From a virus: DNA of 39,001 nt. The notes below the pieces were generated by a model that had not been told where the DNA came from, made no database searches, and worked only from the letters and a program-made list of their open reading frames with translations. A program made the position numbers and the translations under genes. The stretch is taken from the IMG/VR virus record IMGVR_UViG_3300047476_000227, positions 1 to 39,001 of that record. One strand, given 5' to 3'. This document shows positions 8,143 to 17,645 of this stretch, piece after piece (within the stretch, counting starts at the first letter, position 1; the number at the start of each line of letters is the position of its first letter).

Positions 8143-11100
8143 ATGGTCGGGACGATGATTGTTGCAGCGTACTACGGTCTTGCAACTGGGGTCGCTTTAA
8201 GTGCTGGACAGATGGCAGTTGCTTTTGCAATTAACTTTGCCGTGTCTTCATTGCTGTCTCGCGCATTTGCTCCTAACGCAAGTGACAATCAAGCGGTAGA
8301 CAACGGGGTTCGCCAGCAAGTTCCACCATCGTCAACAAACAGCATTCCTGTGGTCTATGGTGACGCTTACATGGGTGGATCGTTTGTAGATGCTGCTCTT
8401 AGCACTGATGCCAAGACGATGTACTACGTTCTGGCAATTTCGCACATCAGTCCCAACGGTCAATTCTCGTTTGACCTGACAGATATGTACTGGGGTGATC
8501 GCAAGATTACGTTTGATGGCACAGACCAAACAAAGGTCGTTAGCCTGACTGACAGCGCAGGTAACGTGGACACTAAGGTCAGTGGCAACCTGTTCATTGC
8601 TTTGTACAAGTCAACAGAATCTGGTGTCATTACTTCTGCCAACGGTGCGGCTTTGCCATCAACATACATGGGTGGTTCTGACCTGCCATCTGAATTGCGG
8701 TGGTCAGCAACTAATCGACAGATGAACGGTCTTGCCTTTGCGATTGTAAAAATGAATTACAACCAAGAGGCAGAGACTACAAGTATGCAAACCCTGACTT
8801 ACTCTGTCAGCCATTATCTTAATGGCACTGGCGCTGCAAAGCCGGGAGATGTTTGGTACGACTACATCACAAACCAAAAGTACGGTGGCGCTATGCCAGC
8901 AGACTTGGTAGACGCCACATCTGCTACTGCTTTGAACGCATACAGCGATGGCTTAATTCCGTACACACAACCTGGGACAGGTGTTTTAACGCAACCTCGC
9001 TATCGCATCAATGGTGTTATTGATACAGGACAGTCATGCCTAAACAACATTAACTCCATTATGATCGTTTGCGATTCATGGAATCAATACAACGCAGCAC
9101 AAGGCCAATGGAGTGTTGTCATCAACAAAGAGTCTTCAGTGGCTTATGCTTTTGATGATGACTCTATTATTGGCGAAATTCGCGTCAGTGCTTACGACAT
9201 TACAAGCAGCGTCAACCAGATTGAAGCAGAGTTTCCTAGTGGTCAGAACCGCGATCAATCTGACTTTGTTTATTACGAGACACCAGCAGAGTTGCTGTAT
9301 CCCAACGAGCCAATCAACAAGCAATCTGTCCAGTTTGCGATGACCAATGATTCGGTTCAGGCTCAGTACCTTGCAACCAGAATTCTTGAGCAAGCCCGTG
9401 AAGACCTGATTGTTAGCTTCAGCACAGCATATGTTGGTATCCAGGTTGATGCTGGCGATGTGGTGACTGTGACCAACTCATCTTACGGCTGGACAAACAA
9501 GCCATTTAGGGTGATGCGTGTGTCTGAAGTGTCTTTGCCTGATGGCAACCTTGGCGCATCGTTTGAGTTGAACGAATATAACGCACAAGTGTATGACGAT
9601 CAGGACATCACAAAGTACGTTCCAGCACCTAACTCAGACTTGCCTGACCCGTCTTTCTTTGGTGCTATTCCAGCGCCTACAGTAACTTCTAGCTTCCCTT
9701 CTGCGGCTGTTCCTAGTTTTACGGTTCAGCCATTCATGGGGACAGCTAGTTTTGCAACGTATGCTGAGATTTGGTATTCAGCTTTTGCAACACCAACTGC
9801 AACGCAACGATTTCTTGGCGGCACTACATCATTGCCAAGCAACGGTGTTCCATTCTCTGCTGGTCAAACATTGCCTACAGTTAACTTGCAAATTCCTGCT
9901 GGCAACTGGTATCTGTTTTCTCGTCTGGTCAACCCAATTGCTACCAGCGAATACTCGCCAGCATCGACTGTGTTTAACTGGAGGCCAACAACATTCCAGT
10001 ATGTTGAGCGATGGATTGCTGTTGCTTATGCTGACAACGCCACAGGCACATCAGGGTTCAGCACAAACCCTCGCAACAAAACATACTACGGCTTGCTAAA
10101 CAACCCAACGGCAAACGGTAGCCCAAATCCTTCAGACTACACATGGTACGCAGGTAATTTTGGAACAAACAATTACCTGTTGTTTGCTAACCGAACAAAC
10201 CGCAAGTTTAGTTTTGCCGTGGGAACTGCTGGTTTTGCAAACTTGGGCGGTGCGTTTGTGCCAACAGAGACTTCTGTATATGACTCATCCGTATGGGGCG
10301 CATTGGAAGATGGCTTTAACTTTATTGACCTTGACCAACGCACAGGACAATTGACACAAGCAGGAACAACAGCCATTAGCTCTGCTGATGGTTTGTTAAA
10401 TGTGACCAACAACACAAACGGGTCAATGGTTGTTTCGTTGCAAAAGTTCCTGAATTTTGGCTCTGGCGTTTACTCCAAATCTTTTTCCGCAGCAACTTTA
10501 ACAGTAGACATTTACGGTCGTGTAGTTGGCTTTACAGAACAAGATCAATTCTTTTACACAGAGTCAGTTTTTGTTGCTACAGCAGGTCAAACATCATTTG
10601 CTGTAACTCACGTTGTTGGCAACATTCTTGTGTTTAAGAATGGTTGCTTGCTAGACACATCTTTGTACTCGGAGACAACAACAACTGTTGTGCTGAACAC
10701 GGCTTGTGCTGTTGGTGAAATTGTTGTTGTGTACAACATGAGAGCAGTTAGCACAAATCAATATTATGAAGTGCTTGGAACAACAATTGCATCAAGCGGT
10801 TCAACCACTATTGTCTACGGAGATGCCACCGACCAAATCATTGAGGCTGGTGACAAATTGTGTTTTGCCGCAGCGCAACCAGACCCTGCATCTACACAAA
10901 CAACCTTTACGGTTCAGTCGGTCAACGTGTCTACAAAGACAATTACGTTTACGACCACTATTTCTGGTGCAACAGCAGGTCTTGGCGTGTTTAGGCAACG
11001 TGCTGCTGGCGCTGCTTACAGGCCATTTAGTCGTTACACATATGATCTGGTCAATGCATCGTCTATTGATCCTACAAATGTGACTGTGCGTAATGGCTTT

Positions 11101-11466
11101 GAATCTTTGTATGTGAATGGAACTCAACTTAGTGAAATTGACTATGATTTGTCGGGCAATGCGATTACAGGTTTTCCTGCTAACGTGACAGGCAAAATGA
11201 CGCTTATCATGTACGCAGAGAACAACCTTGGTATCCCTGCGTCTAACGTCACAAACACTGTTGCGTATTCTGTTAATGGCGCATTGACATATCCGTTTAC
11301 AAGTAATCCTTTGGCGCTTGAGATTTACGCAAACGGCGTATTGCTTGCTCAAGGCAGTGGATTGGATTACACAGCAAGCACATCAAACTATAATTTGGTA
11401 ACGGCGTTTGATAACAACTTCACCTTGTTAAATCAGCAAACATTTGCCAGAGATGGCGCAGCATAA
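8143..11466 (+). CDS. gpJ-like central tail tip / host-specificity protein
   Basis: This 1107-residue protein is the largest in the window. Residues 1-45 are hydrophobic and Ala-rich ('VAFAINFAVSSLLSRAF'), as in proteins merging gpI- and gpJ-like parts. Residues about 60-480 have the gpJ-like hub pattern, including 'SIPVVYGDAYMGG' and 'PFRVMRVSEVSLPDGN'. The C-terminal half is Ser/Thr/Asn-rich and beta-structured, as expected for a host-facing region. In lambda-like tails gpJ forms the tip and contacts the receptor. A good Shine-Dalgarno (GAAGGA) precedes the ATG. Confidence 0.88.
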   Translation: MVGTMIVAAYYGLATGVALSAGQMAVAFAINFAVSSLLSRAFAPNASDNQAVDNGVRQQVPPSSTNSIPVVYGDAYMGGSFVDAALSTDAKTMYYVLAISHISPNGQFSFDLTDMYWGDRKITFDGTDQTKVVSLTDSAGNVDTKVSGNLFIALYKSTESGVITSANGAALPSTYMGGSDLPSELRWSATNRQMNGLAFAIVKMNYNQEAETTSMQTLTYSVSHYLNGTGAAKPGDVWYDYITNQKYGGAMPADLVDATSATALNAYSDGLIPYTQPGTGVLTQPRYRINGVIDTGQSCLNNINSIMIVCDSWNQYNAAQGQWSVVINKESSVAYAFDDDSIIGEIRVSAYDITSSVNQIEAEFPSGQNRDQSDFVYYETPAELLYPNEPINKQSVQFAMTNDSVQAQYLATRILEQAREDLIVSFSTAYVGIQVDAGDVVTVTNSSYGWTNKPFRVMRVSEVSLPDGNLGASFELNEYNAQVYDDQDITKYVPAPNSDLPDPSFFGAIPAPTVTSSFPSAAVPSFTVQPFMGTASFATYAEIWYSAFATPTATQRFLGGTTSLPSNGVPFSAGQTLPTVNLQIPAGNWYLFSRLVNPIATSEYSPASTVFNWRPTTFQYVERWIAVAYADNATGTSGFSTNPRNKTYYGLLNNPTANGSPNPSDYTWYAGNFGTNNYLLFANRTNRKFSFAVGTAGFANLGGAFVPTETSVYDSSVWGALEDGFNFIDLDQRTGQLTQAGTTAISSADGLLNVTNNTNGSMVVSLQKFLNFGSGVYSKSFSAATLTVDIYGRVVGFTEQDQFFYTESVFVATAGQTSFAVTHVVGNILVFKNGCLLDTSLYSETTTTVVLNTACAVGEIVVVYNMRAVSTNQYYEVLGTTIASSGSTTIVYGDATDQIIEAGDKLCFAAAQPDPASTQTTFTVQSVNVSTKTITFTTTISGATAGLGVFRQRAAGAAYRPFSRYTYDLVNASSIDPTNVTVRNGFESLYVNGTQLSEIDYDLSGNAITGFPANVTGKMTLIMYAENNLGIPASNVTNTVAYSVNGALTYPFTSNPLALEIYANGVLLAQGSGLDYTASTSNYNLVTAFDNNFTLLNQQTFARDGAA

Positions 11467-11475
11467 GGACGTAAC

Positions 11476-12474
11476 ATGACACAAGCATTTAATCTTTCTC
11501 AGCTTGCAAACAACCTAAACACTGCTGGTCAGCTAGATGCCACTGATGGCCTTGTAAACGCTGTGCCTATTGCTAACGGTGGCACAGGAGCATCAACGAA
11601 TTCTGATGCAAGAGCAAACCTTAACGTCCCATCACGAACTGGTGGTGATGCTTCTGGCACTTGGGGCATTAACATTAGCGGTAACGCAGCCACTGCAACT
11701 AGTGCGGCTAATGGAGGTGTTACTAGCGTTAACGGACTTACTGGCGCTGTTGTTATTCCTGTTGGCACTAGCCAGCAATTGTTTGTAGCAAGTGGTACGT
11801 TTACTGTTCCGGCAGGCGTAACTTCTGTAATGGCAACTGTTATTGCAGGGGGTGGTGGAGGTAAAGGTGGCGTAAATGGCCCTGGTGGCGCGGTTGTAAA
11901 TGGCGGCAGTAATGCTGCTCAATGCCTTGTCACTGGTTTAACTCCCGGCCAAAACATTGCAGTAACAGTCGGGGCAGGAGGTGCGGGTAGTGCGGGTAGC
12001 AATAGCTCTACTTCATCAAACGGAACCACGGGAGGTGCATCTTCTTTTGGTAGTTTTGTAGTTGTTTCTGGTGGCCCTGGTGGCGGTACAGGAACAACAC
12101 CGACCATAACGACTTCTTCGCCGTTTTTAAAAGAATTTGTCAATGTTATTGGTTTTTCTGGAGGTCAAGGACCAAGTACTATTGATTCTGCGGAAGGTAT
12201 ATATTATTGGGGTGGCGGTTCTGGCGGAGCCGGGTGGTCTAGTGGTGGTGGCGGTGGGGCAGCCATATTTGCCAATCCTGGTGGTGGTGGTGGTTCTGCT
12301 TTTAACGGCACTGCAGGTAGTGCGGGTGGCAATAGTTCTTCTACTGTTTCAGGCGCTGGCGGTGCTGGTGGTAGCAACTCAGGCGGTGCGGCAGGAGGCT
12401 CCGGCGGTGCAAATTCTAACGCTGGCGGTGGCGGTGGCGGTGGCGGCGCAGGTGCTGTGCTGTTGCGCTGGTAA
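11476..12474 (+). CDS. Glycine-rich tail fibre protein
   Basis: This 332-residue protein begins with fibre signatures: 'VPIANGGTGASTNSDAR' and 'GTWGINISGNAATATSA' are modules widely seen in phage tail fibres. A beta domain with 'GTFTVPAGVTSVMATVIAG' follows, then a Gly-rich part (about residues 118-325) that ends in Gly runs and a C-terminal 'GAVLLRW'. This layout matches glycine-rich fibre tips that bind host surface receptors. The Gly runs are encoded by low-complexity GGTGGC repeats, a natural site for slippage-driven variation (inference). Confidence 0.85.
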   Translation: MTQAFNLSQLANNLNTAGQLDATDGLVNAVPIANGGTGASTNSDARANLNVPSRTGGDASGTWGINISGNAATATSAANGGVTSVNGLTGAVVIPVGTSQQLFVASGTFTVPAGVTSVMATVIAGGGGGKGGVNGPGGAVVNGGSNAAQCLVTGLTPGQNIAVTVGAGGAGSAGSNSSTSSNGTTGGASSFGSFVVVSGGPGGGTGTTPTITTSSPFLKEFVNVIGFSGGQGPSTIDSAEGIYYWGGGSGGAGWSSGGGGGAAIFANPGGGGGSAFNGTAGSAGGNSSSTVSGAGGAGGSNSGGAAGGSGGANSNAGGGGGGGGAGAVLLRW

Positions 12475-12490
12475 GAAATAGTGGGATAAT
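12463..12490 (+). promoter_or_regulatory. Candidate internal promoter before the adhesin gene
   Basis: TTGCGC and GATAAT are separated by 16 bases, with TG one base before the -10 box (extended -10). It would start transcription near 12497, inside the 91-base gap before the 160-aa gene. The same GTGGkATArT -10 context is present at 22531-22540. Confidence 0.5.
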
Positions 12491-12509
12491 TCCATCAATA
12501 CATGACAAG

Positions 12510-12561
12510 ACCCGTAGCCCTGTGAGTACATGGGGAGCGTCACCACCTGAGAACAGGGAGT
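12510..12561 (+). promoter_or_regulatory. Structured 5' leader, shares motif with 22549-22620
   Basis: The leader holds ACCCGTAGCC (12510-12519) and, 26 bases on from its first base, AGCGTCACCACCT (12536-12548). The latter matches AGCGTCCCCACCT at 22584-22596 in 12 of 13 bases. CCCTGT (12517-12522) can pair with ACAGGG (12553-12558), enclosing the motif. The Shine-Dalgarno (AGGGAG) overlaps the closing strand, so folding could mask it. It matches no riboswitch or ribozyme family I know. Confidence 0.45.
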
Positions 12562-12565
12562 CATC

Positions 12566-13048
12566 ATGGCAATTTTTAATCGCAACTCTTTAGCCCAAGT
12601 GTCGGGCTTTGACAATCCAATCCTAGCTGGCGAACTCGTTTGGGATCAGCAAACGTACTGGAACTTGTCTTTCACATCTCTTGGCTTGCCCGTCAACCTT
12701 ACAGGCGCAACCATTGATGCTCAAATCGTTAGACGCAATGTCACCAACATTCAGGACACCCGTAACGGGCTGACCTTTGACATTGCCGATTACACGCCAA
12801 CCCCGGCTGCTATTCCTCTGACCGTCACAAACATTGCTGCTGTTGCTGGCACTTGTACGCTTGTAATTGATGCTGGCGCATGGGGTTTGATGGCGACTGA
12901 TCCGCAGCTTGATATTAACGCTCAGAACTGCGTGGGTTATTCAGGTCGTGTGAAGGTATCGTTTCCTGTTTCTGGTAGCACTCCAGCAGATGACATGATT
13001 ATCTTCCTGTTGTTCCTTGTACGTTCTGATGGTGTGATCGTGTTATGA
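12566..13048 (+). CDS. Hypothetical beta-rich virion-associated protein
   Basis: This 160-residue protein is preceded by its own promoter-like sequence and structured leader. '[18 protein letters not shown]' near the N-terminus resembles the N-terminal fold of upper-baseplate / fibre-anchor proteins (BppU-like), but the match is by eye only. Its stop overlaps the collagen-like fibre start (ATGA), suggesting the two are made together and perhaps that this protein anchors the fibre. No catalytic motif is visible. Confidence 0.65.
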   Translation: MAIFNRNSLAQVSGFDNPILAGELVWDQQTYWNLSFTSLGLPVNLTGATIDAQIVRRNVTNIQDTRNGLTFDIADYTPTPAAIPLTVTNIAAVAGTCTLVIDAGAWGLMATDPQLDINAQNCVGYSGRVKVSFPVSGSTPADDMIIFLLFLVRSDGVIVL

Positions 13049-14148
13049 GCAACGTAACTGTAAACGTCATTGACGGAAACAACGTAAACCTTGAAGTAGT
13101 CCCACAACCTCGCGTAGAGGCTAGGATTGATCGTGGTGTATCTGGACCTACTGGCCCAACTGGACCTACAGGCGCACAAGGCGTTGTTGGACCAACTGGC
13201 CCAACGGGACAAACTGGTCCTACAGGGCCGACAGGTGCTGCTTCCACTGTTGCTGGACCCACTGGCCCCACAGGCTTGACAGGTCCAACGGGTCCAACGG
13301 GCGCAGCATCAACTGTTGCTGGTCCAACAGGACCAACAGGTTTAACTGGTCCTACTGGTCCAACTGGTGCAGCTTCTACAGTTGCCGGACCTACTGGCCC
13401 TACTGGCCCTACTGGTTTAACTGGTCCTACTGGACCTACTGGCGCTGCTTCTACAGTTGCCGGACCCACTGGACCAACAGGCGCACAAGGTATTCAAGGA
13501 CCAACTGGTCCTACTGGATCACAAGGCATTCAAGGCGCTACTGGACCTACTGGTCCGACAGGAGCAGCTTCTACTGTGGCTGGACCCACTGGCCCAACGG
13601 GAGCAACAGGCCCACAAGGGGTTATTGGGCCTACTGGACCACAAGGCGATATTGGCCCTACAGGTCCACAAGGTATCCAAGGTCCAACTGGCCCTACAGG
13701 TGCGGCTTCTACGGTCGCTGGTCCTACAGGACCGACAGGCGCAACTGGTTTAACTGGGCCAACAGGTCCAACAGGCAGTGCAGGTGCAATTGGTCCTACT
13801 GGACCGACAGGCGCTATGTACGGCAGTCGTGTGGTGTCTTATGCTGATGCAACAAGCATCACCATGAACGCTGATACGACTGACATGGCGACAATGGCGA
13901 ACACTCAGTCTGCTGGCACGTTTACGCTGAATGCTCCAACGGGTACTTTGGCGAATGGTCAGAAGTTGATGTTCCGCATGACAAGCACCAACGTGCAGAC
14001 ATTTAGTTGGAACAGTGTTTTCAGAGGGTCAACCGATCTTGTTTTGCCAACAGCATCTTCTGGTGCTGGTAAAGAAGATTACATGGGTTTCATTTACGAC
14101 AGCACTGCTGTCAAATGGGATTTGATTGCTAAAAACTTTGGATTCTGA
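13045..14148 (+). CDS. Collagen-like tail fibre protein
   Basis: This 367-residue protein has a 30-residue N-terminal part, about 230 residues of Gly-X-Y triplets dominated by Gly-Pro-Thr, and a C-terminal head of about 105 residues beginning '[14 protein letters not shown]'. The triplets are interrupted six times by the heptapeptide GAASTVA. The C-terminal head resembles trimeric fibre heads found at the ends of other phage fibres. Collagen-like triple helices in phage fibres are known; Thr instead of hydroxyproline in the Y position is normal in bacteria. Confidence 0.9.
   Translation: MSNVTVNVIDGNNVNLEVVPQPRVEARIDRGVSGPTGPTGPTGAQGVVGPTGPTGQTGPTGPTGAASTVAGPTGPTGLTGPTGPTGAASTVAGPTGPTGLTGPTGPTGAASTVAGPTGPTGPTGLTGPTGPTGAASTVAGPTGPTGAQGIQGPTGPTGSQGIQGATGPTGPTGAASTVAGPTGPTGATGPQGVIGPTGPQGDIGPTGPQGIQGPTGPTGAASTVAGPTGPTGATGLTGPTGPTGSAGAIGPTGPTGAMYGSRVVSYADATSITMNADTTDMATMANTQSAGTFTLNAPTGTLANGQKLMFRMTSTNVQTFSWNSVFRGSTDLVLPTASSGAGKEDYMGFIYDSTAVKWDLIAKNFGF
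13225..13735 (+). repeat. Imperfect tandem repeats encoding Gly-Pro-Thr / GAASTVA units
   Basis: Six GAASTVA-coding segments alternate with Gly-Pro-Thr-rich blocks. The first three are spaced by 66 bp and the third to fourth by 75 bp. Synonymous codons differ among units (for example GCTTCCACT, GCATCAACT, GCTTCTACA), so the units are not recent exact copies. This is an intragenic coding repeat, not a CRISPR array. Confidence 0.8.
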
Positions 14149-14150
14149 CC

Positions 14151-14324
14151 ATGAAAATCGACTTTGAGTTTGACACACCCCACGGCATGTTCCGCGACGC
14201 TTTGCATCTGCCTGACGACCAAACATTTACCGCTGAAGAAATCCAAGCAATGAAGCAGCAGCGTGTGGACAACTGGATTGCTGTTGTGACTGCCCCTCCT
14301 GTAGACGAGGTGACAGATGCCTGA
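14151..14324 (+). CDS. Small acidic hypothetical protein
   Basis: This 57-residue protein starts 'MKIDFEFDTPHGMFRDAL' and overlaps the next gene by eight bases. It is acidic and mostly helical ('TAEEIQAMKQQRVDNW'). Small proteins of this kind are common between fibre genes and may act as fibre-assembly helpers, but I recognise no family. The three-base gap after the fibre gene and the overlap with the next gene support it as real. Confidence 0.62.
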   Translation: MKIDFEFDTPHGMFRDALHLPDDQTFTAEEIQAMKQQRVDNWIAVVTAPPVDEVTDA

Positions 14325-16410
14325 CCGCTTCTGGGTCGGGGGTACTGCCAACTGGGATGCTACTGCTGGCACTAAGTGGGCCGCTACATCAGGTGGTACT
14401 GGTGGCGAGCCTGTGCCTACGGCTAACGATGATGTTTTCTTTGATGCTGCATCTGGTGCGGTAACAGTAACTGTAACAACTCCTACCCCTGTTTGTCGCA
14501 ATTTAAACTGCACTGGATTTACTGGCACACTTTTTTTCAGCTCTATAGGACTAAATTTGTACGGGAGCTTGACACTGAGTTCAAGCATGACGTTTCTTCC
14601 AGCAACAAACGGTTTTGTTTTCAATGCAACATCTGGGAGTCACACGATCACCACGGCAGGTAAAACACTGCCAGCCATAACAATTGGTTCCGCAGCATCA
14701 ACAGCCACACACACACTTGGCGACGCATTTACTTCTTCATCATCAATAACAGTTTCGTTTGGAACCTTCACCACCAACAACTTCAACGTCACTGCCACAG
14801 CCCTGTCGTCCAGCAACAGCAACACACGGACGATCAATCTGGGTAGCAGTACGGTTACGCTAAGTGGTTCTGGTTCTGTGGTGCAGTTCAATACTACTAC
14901 AGGGATGACGTTCAATGCCGGAACATCAACAATCGTTCTGTCATCTGCAACAAGCCCTAACTTAAACGTAGCATCAACAGGACTTACGTTCTATGACGTA
15001 AGTTTTACGGGCGCAAACGCAACGCAGCAGCAGGTTTCTGGCGCAAACACCTTTCGCAACCTGAGTGTGGCGGCGCGTAGCGGTGCTGGTATCAAACCAT
15101 TAATTGTTGACGCAGATCAAACCATCAACGGCACTCTGACGATCTCCGCTGGAGCCAACGCCACGATCAGGACGTTCGTGCGATCAGACACCCTTGGCAC
15201 AACACGCACGCTGACCTGCGCTGCTATTGCATCACTCACCGACATTGACTTTCGAGACATCACCATTGCTGGTGCTGCTGCTCCTGTCAGTGGTACTCGC
15301 TTGGGTGACTGCAAAGGCAACAGTGGGATTACGTTCCCTGCGGCTAAGACGGTGTATTACGCAGTTCCAACAGGAAACAACTGGGGCGGAACCTCGTGGT
15401 CTTTTACTAATGGTGGTTCTGCCGATGTAACGGCATTTCCATTGGCGCAAGACACTGCGGTTTTTCCGTCATCGCCGACAGTAAGGCCCGGATCGGGTGG
15501 TACAGCATCAATCAACGCCACCTACAACATCGGCACGATTGATATGTCTGCCCGTACCAGCAACACGATGACGCTGGCAACAAGTACAAACACACCAGCG
15601 ATCTACGGCAACTGGATCAACGGGACAGGCACAACGCTGACTGGTACGGGTACGCTGACATTCGCAGGGCGTAACAGTCAAACGATTACGAGTGCTGGTG
15701 TTACGTTTACGCAGAGGGTCACAATAGACAGTCCAAGTGGATCGGTAACTTTGCAAGATGCTTTTAATAATTCAAACGCATCCGCTGGTGTAATTGCGCT
15801 TGTTTCTGGCACTTTTGATGCAAATGGATATAACGTTACAATGTCTGGCGCAGCGGCTTCAGCCGCAATGTCCGGGACTACCACCAGAACTATGGCTGTG
15901 GGTTCTGGCACATGGACTATTGCTGGTAGCGGTAACGCATGGCTTGCATCAACATCCACAAACCTAACCGTCACAGGCACAGGCACGATCAGCCTAACAT
16001 CTGCATCTGCCAAGACCTTTGTTGGTGGTGGCATCCAAACCTACCCCACAATCAACCAAGGTGGTGCAGGAACGCTGACCGTTACCGGCAGCAACAGGTT
16101 TGCCAACATCACCAATACAGCGATTGGCAGGGTTCAGTTCACGGCAGGTACGACTACCATTTTCAACGCCTTTAATTTGTCGGGTGTTGCCGGGAACTTG
16201 TTGCAACTCGGCTCCACTACTACATCGCAAGCAACACTGCAAAAATCTACAGCATGGTTGATGGGCGCTAACTCAACAGATGCTGGTAACAACACAGGAT
16301 TGAGTTTCACGGCTGGTGGCGGCATTGACTATCTGTCGGTGAGTTATATCAACGGTACGGTAGTGGCTCCCCCTGCGACAAACACAGGTAATTTCTTTGC
16401 CTTCTTTTAA
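14317..16410 (+). CDS. Large beta-rich fibre / adhesin protein
   Basis: This 697-residue protein opens with 'RFWVGGTANWDATAGTKWA' and 'VPTANDDVFFDAASG', an arrangement seen in many phage structural and adhesin-like proteins. A degenerate second copy begins near residue 345 ('YYAVPTGNNWGGTSWS' then 'DTAVFPSS'), so the protein appears built from two similar halves. It is very rich in Thr, Ser, Gly and Asn with regular short strands, as in parallel beta-helix or beta-solenoid proteins. A receptor-binding or glycan-binding role at the virion surface is inferred from composition and neighbours. Confidence 0.75.
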   Translation: MPDRFWVGGTANWDATAGTKWAATSGGTGGEPVPTANDDVFFDAASGAVTVTVTTPTPVCRNLNCTGFTGTLFFSSIGLNLYGSLTLSSSMTFLPATNGFVFNATSGSHTITTAGKTLPAITIGSAASTATHTLGDAFTSSSSITVSFGTFTTNNFNVTATALSSSNSNTRTINLGSSTVTLSGSGSVVQFNTTTGMTFNAGTSTIVLSSATSPNLNVASTGLTFYDVSFTGANATQQQVSGANTFRNLSVAARSGAGIKPLIVDADQTINGTLTISAGANATIRTFVRSDTLGTTRTLTCAAIASLTDIDFRDITIAGAAAPVSGTRLGDCKGNSGITFPAAKTVYYAVPTGNNWGGTSWSFTNGGSADVTAFPLAQDTAVFPSSPTVRPGSGGTASINATYNIGTIDMSARTSNTMTLATSTNTPAIYGNWINGTGTTLTGTGTLTFAGRNSQTITSAGVTFTQRVTIDSPSGSVTLQDAFNNSNASAGVIALVSGTFDANGYNVTMSGAAASAAMSGTTTRTMAVGSGTWTIAGSGNAWLASTSTNLTVTGTGTISLTSASAKTFVGGGIQTYPTINQGGAGTLTVTGSNRFANITNTAIGRVQFTAGTTTIFNAFNLSGVAGNLLQLGSTTTSQATLQKSTAWLMGANSTDAGNNTGLSFTAGGGIDYLSVSYINGTVVAPPATNTGNFFAFF

Positions 16411-16422
16411 ACAGGATAAGAC

Positions 16423-17469
16423 ATGAAAATTGCGGTATATGCCATCAGTAAAAACGAGGAACAGTTTGTTCGGCGTTTCTGCGAGTCAGCCAAAGATGCT
16501 GATTTAATTCTCATTGCGGATACTGGCTCTACCGACAACACACAAGCCGTTGCGATCAATTGCGGGGCAGTTGTCCACGAAATCTGCGTCAAGCCTTGGC
16601 GGTTTGACAAAGCCCGTGACACTGCTTTGGCTCTTATCCCCGGCGACTACGATGTCTGCATTTCCCTTGACCTAGATGAGGTGCTAGAGCCAGGATGGCG
16701 GCAAGAGGTAGAAAGACTTTGGACAGAAGGCACAACACGACTGCGCTACAAGTTTGATTGGAGCAACGGCGTTGTGTTTTACAGCGACAAGATACATCAC
16801 CGACACGGCTACCATTGGCATCATCCAATCCATGAATGTATCCGTGCTGACGCCAGAGTGCCTGAAGTGTACGCATATACGGATATGTTGCTTGTTAGCC
16901 ATCATCCTGATGACACAAAGTCACGCAGTCAGTATCTGCCATTGCTAGAGTTGGCTGTTAAAGAAGACCCGTATTGCCACAGAAATGCTTTCTATTACGC
17001 CAGAGAATTGACGTTCTATTCTCATTGGCAAGAAGCTATCCCTGCGCTCAAAAACTACCTGACAATGCCGCAAGCAAGCTGGAGCCATGAGCGATGCTAT
17101 GCCATGAGGCTGTTGGGTAAATCACACGAAAACTTGGGTGAAATTAAAGAGGCTGAAAAGTGGTATCAGGGCGCTTGCCTTGAAGAACCCAACACCCGTG
17201 AGCCTTGGGTAGATTACGCCATGTTTTCCTACAATAATAAGGATTGGGAGACTTGCTACTTTGCCGCGACTAGGGCGCTCAAGATCACTCAAAAGCTAGA
17301 GGTCTACACGATGGACCCGTCAGCATGGTCTGACAAGCCACACGATCTTTGCAGCATTGCTGCTTGGCATCTTGGGTACAAAGATAAGGCAAGACAAGAG
17401 ATTGATGAGGCTTTAAAATTTAAGCCTAACGACACTCGATTACTTGCCAACAAGGATTTGATGAGATGA
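16423..17469 (+). CDS. Family 2 glycosyltransferase with C-terminal TPR-like repeats
   Basis: This 348-residue protein has a GT2 domain at residues 1-150 with 'KNEE' (10-13), 'ADTGSTDNT' (32-40) and the acidic metal-binding 'DLDE' (83-86). The C-terminal half has helical repeats of TPR type ('LGEIKEAEKWYQGACLEEP'). GT2-TPR proteins of the WaaE/SunS-like kind transfer sugars to lipopolysaccharide or protein. Next to the fibre genes it may glycosylate a fibre or alter the host surface (inference). Its stop overlaps the next start. Confidence 0.85.
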   Translation: MKIAVYAISKNEEQFVRRFCESAKDADLILIADTGSTDNTQAVAINCGAVVHEICVKPWRFDKARDTALALIPGDYDVCISLDLDEVLEPGWRQEVERLWTEGTTRLRYKFDWSNGVVFYSDKIHHRHGYHWHHPIHECIRADARVPEVYAYTDMLLVSHHPDDTKSRSQYLPLLELAVKEDPYCHRNAFYYARELTFYSHWQEAIPALKNYLTMPQASWSHERCYAMRLLGKSHENLGEIKEAEKWYQGACLEEPNTREPWVDYAMFSYNNKDWETCYFAATRALKITQKLEVYTMDPSAWSDKPHDLCSIAAWHLGYKDKARQEIDEALKFKPNDTRLLANKDLMR

Positions 17470-17645
17470 GCACGATTGACGCTACAGACGCGAGACTTTC
17501 AACACATGAAGAAGTCTGCGCCATTCGTTATGAGCAAATTAACGCACGGTTAAAGCGTTTAGAAAGCATCTTAATTAAGACTGCTGGCGTAATGATCTTG
17601 TCTATGGGCGGCACAATCTTTTCGGCTGTGTGGATACTGAGATGA
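17466..17645 (+). CDS. Small coiled-coil plus membrane protein (XhlA-like)
   Basis: This 59-residue protein starts in a four-base overlap (ATGA) with the glycosyltransferase. It has an N-terminal charged helix ('RYEQINARLKRLESILIK') and one C-terminal hydrophobic helix ('AGVMILSMGGTIFSAVWIL'). This layout is that of XhlA-like lysis accessory proteins, which assist holins at the membrane. The next gene overlaps it by four bases. The assignment is based on topology and position. Confidence 0.65.
   Translation: MSTIDATDARLSTHEEVCAIRYEQINARLKRLESILIKTAGVMILSMGGTIFSAVWILR

Noticed and set aside
12999-13469. 156-codon minus-strand frame rich in Gly-Pro-Val
   Set aside because: It is the mirror of the collagen-like Gly-Pro-Thr repeats on the plus strand and has no independent start signal.
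13225-13735. Regularly spaced repeats that might suggest a CRISPR array
   Set aside because: The repeats are in frame, encode Gly-Pro-Thr and GAASTVA units, and have no unique spacers.
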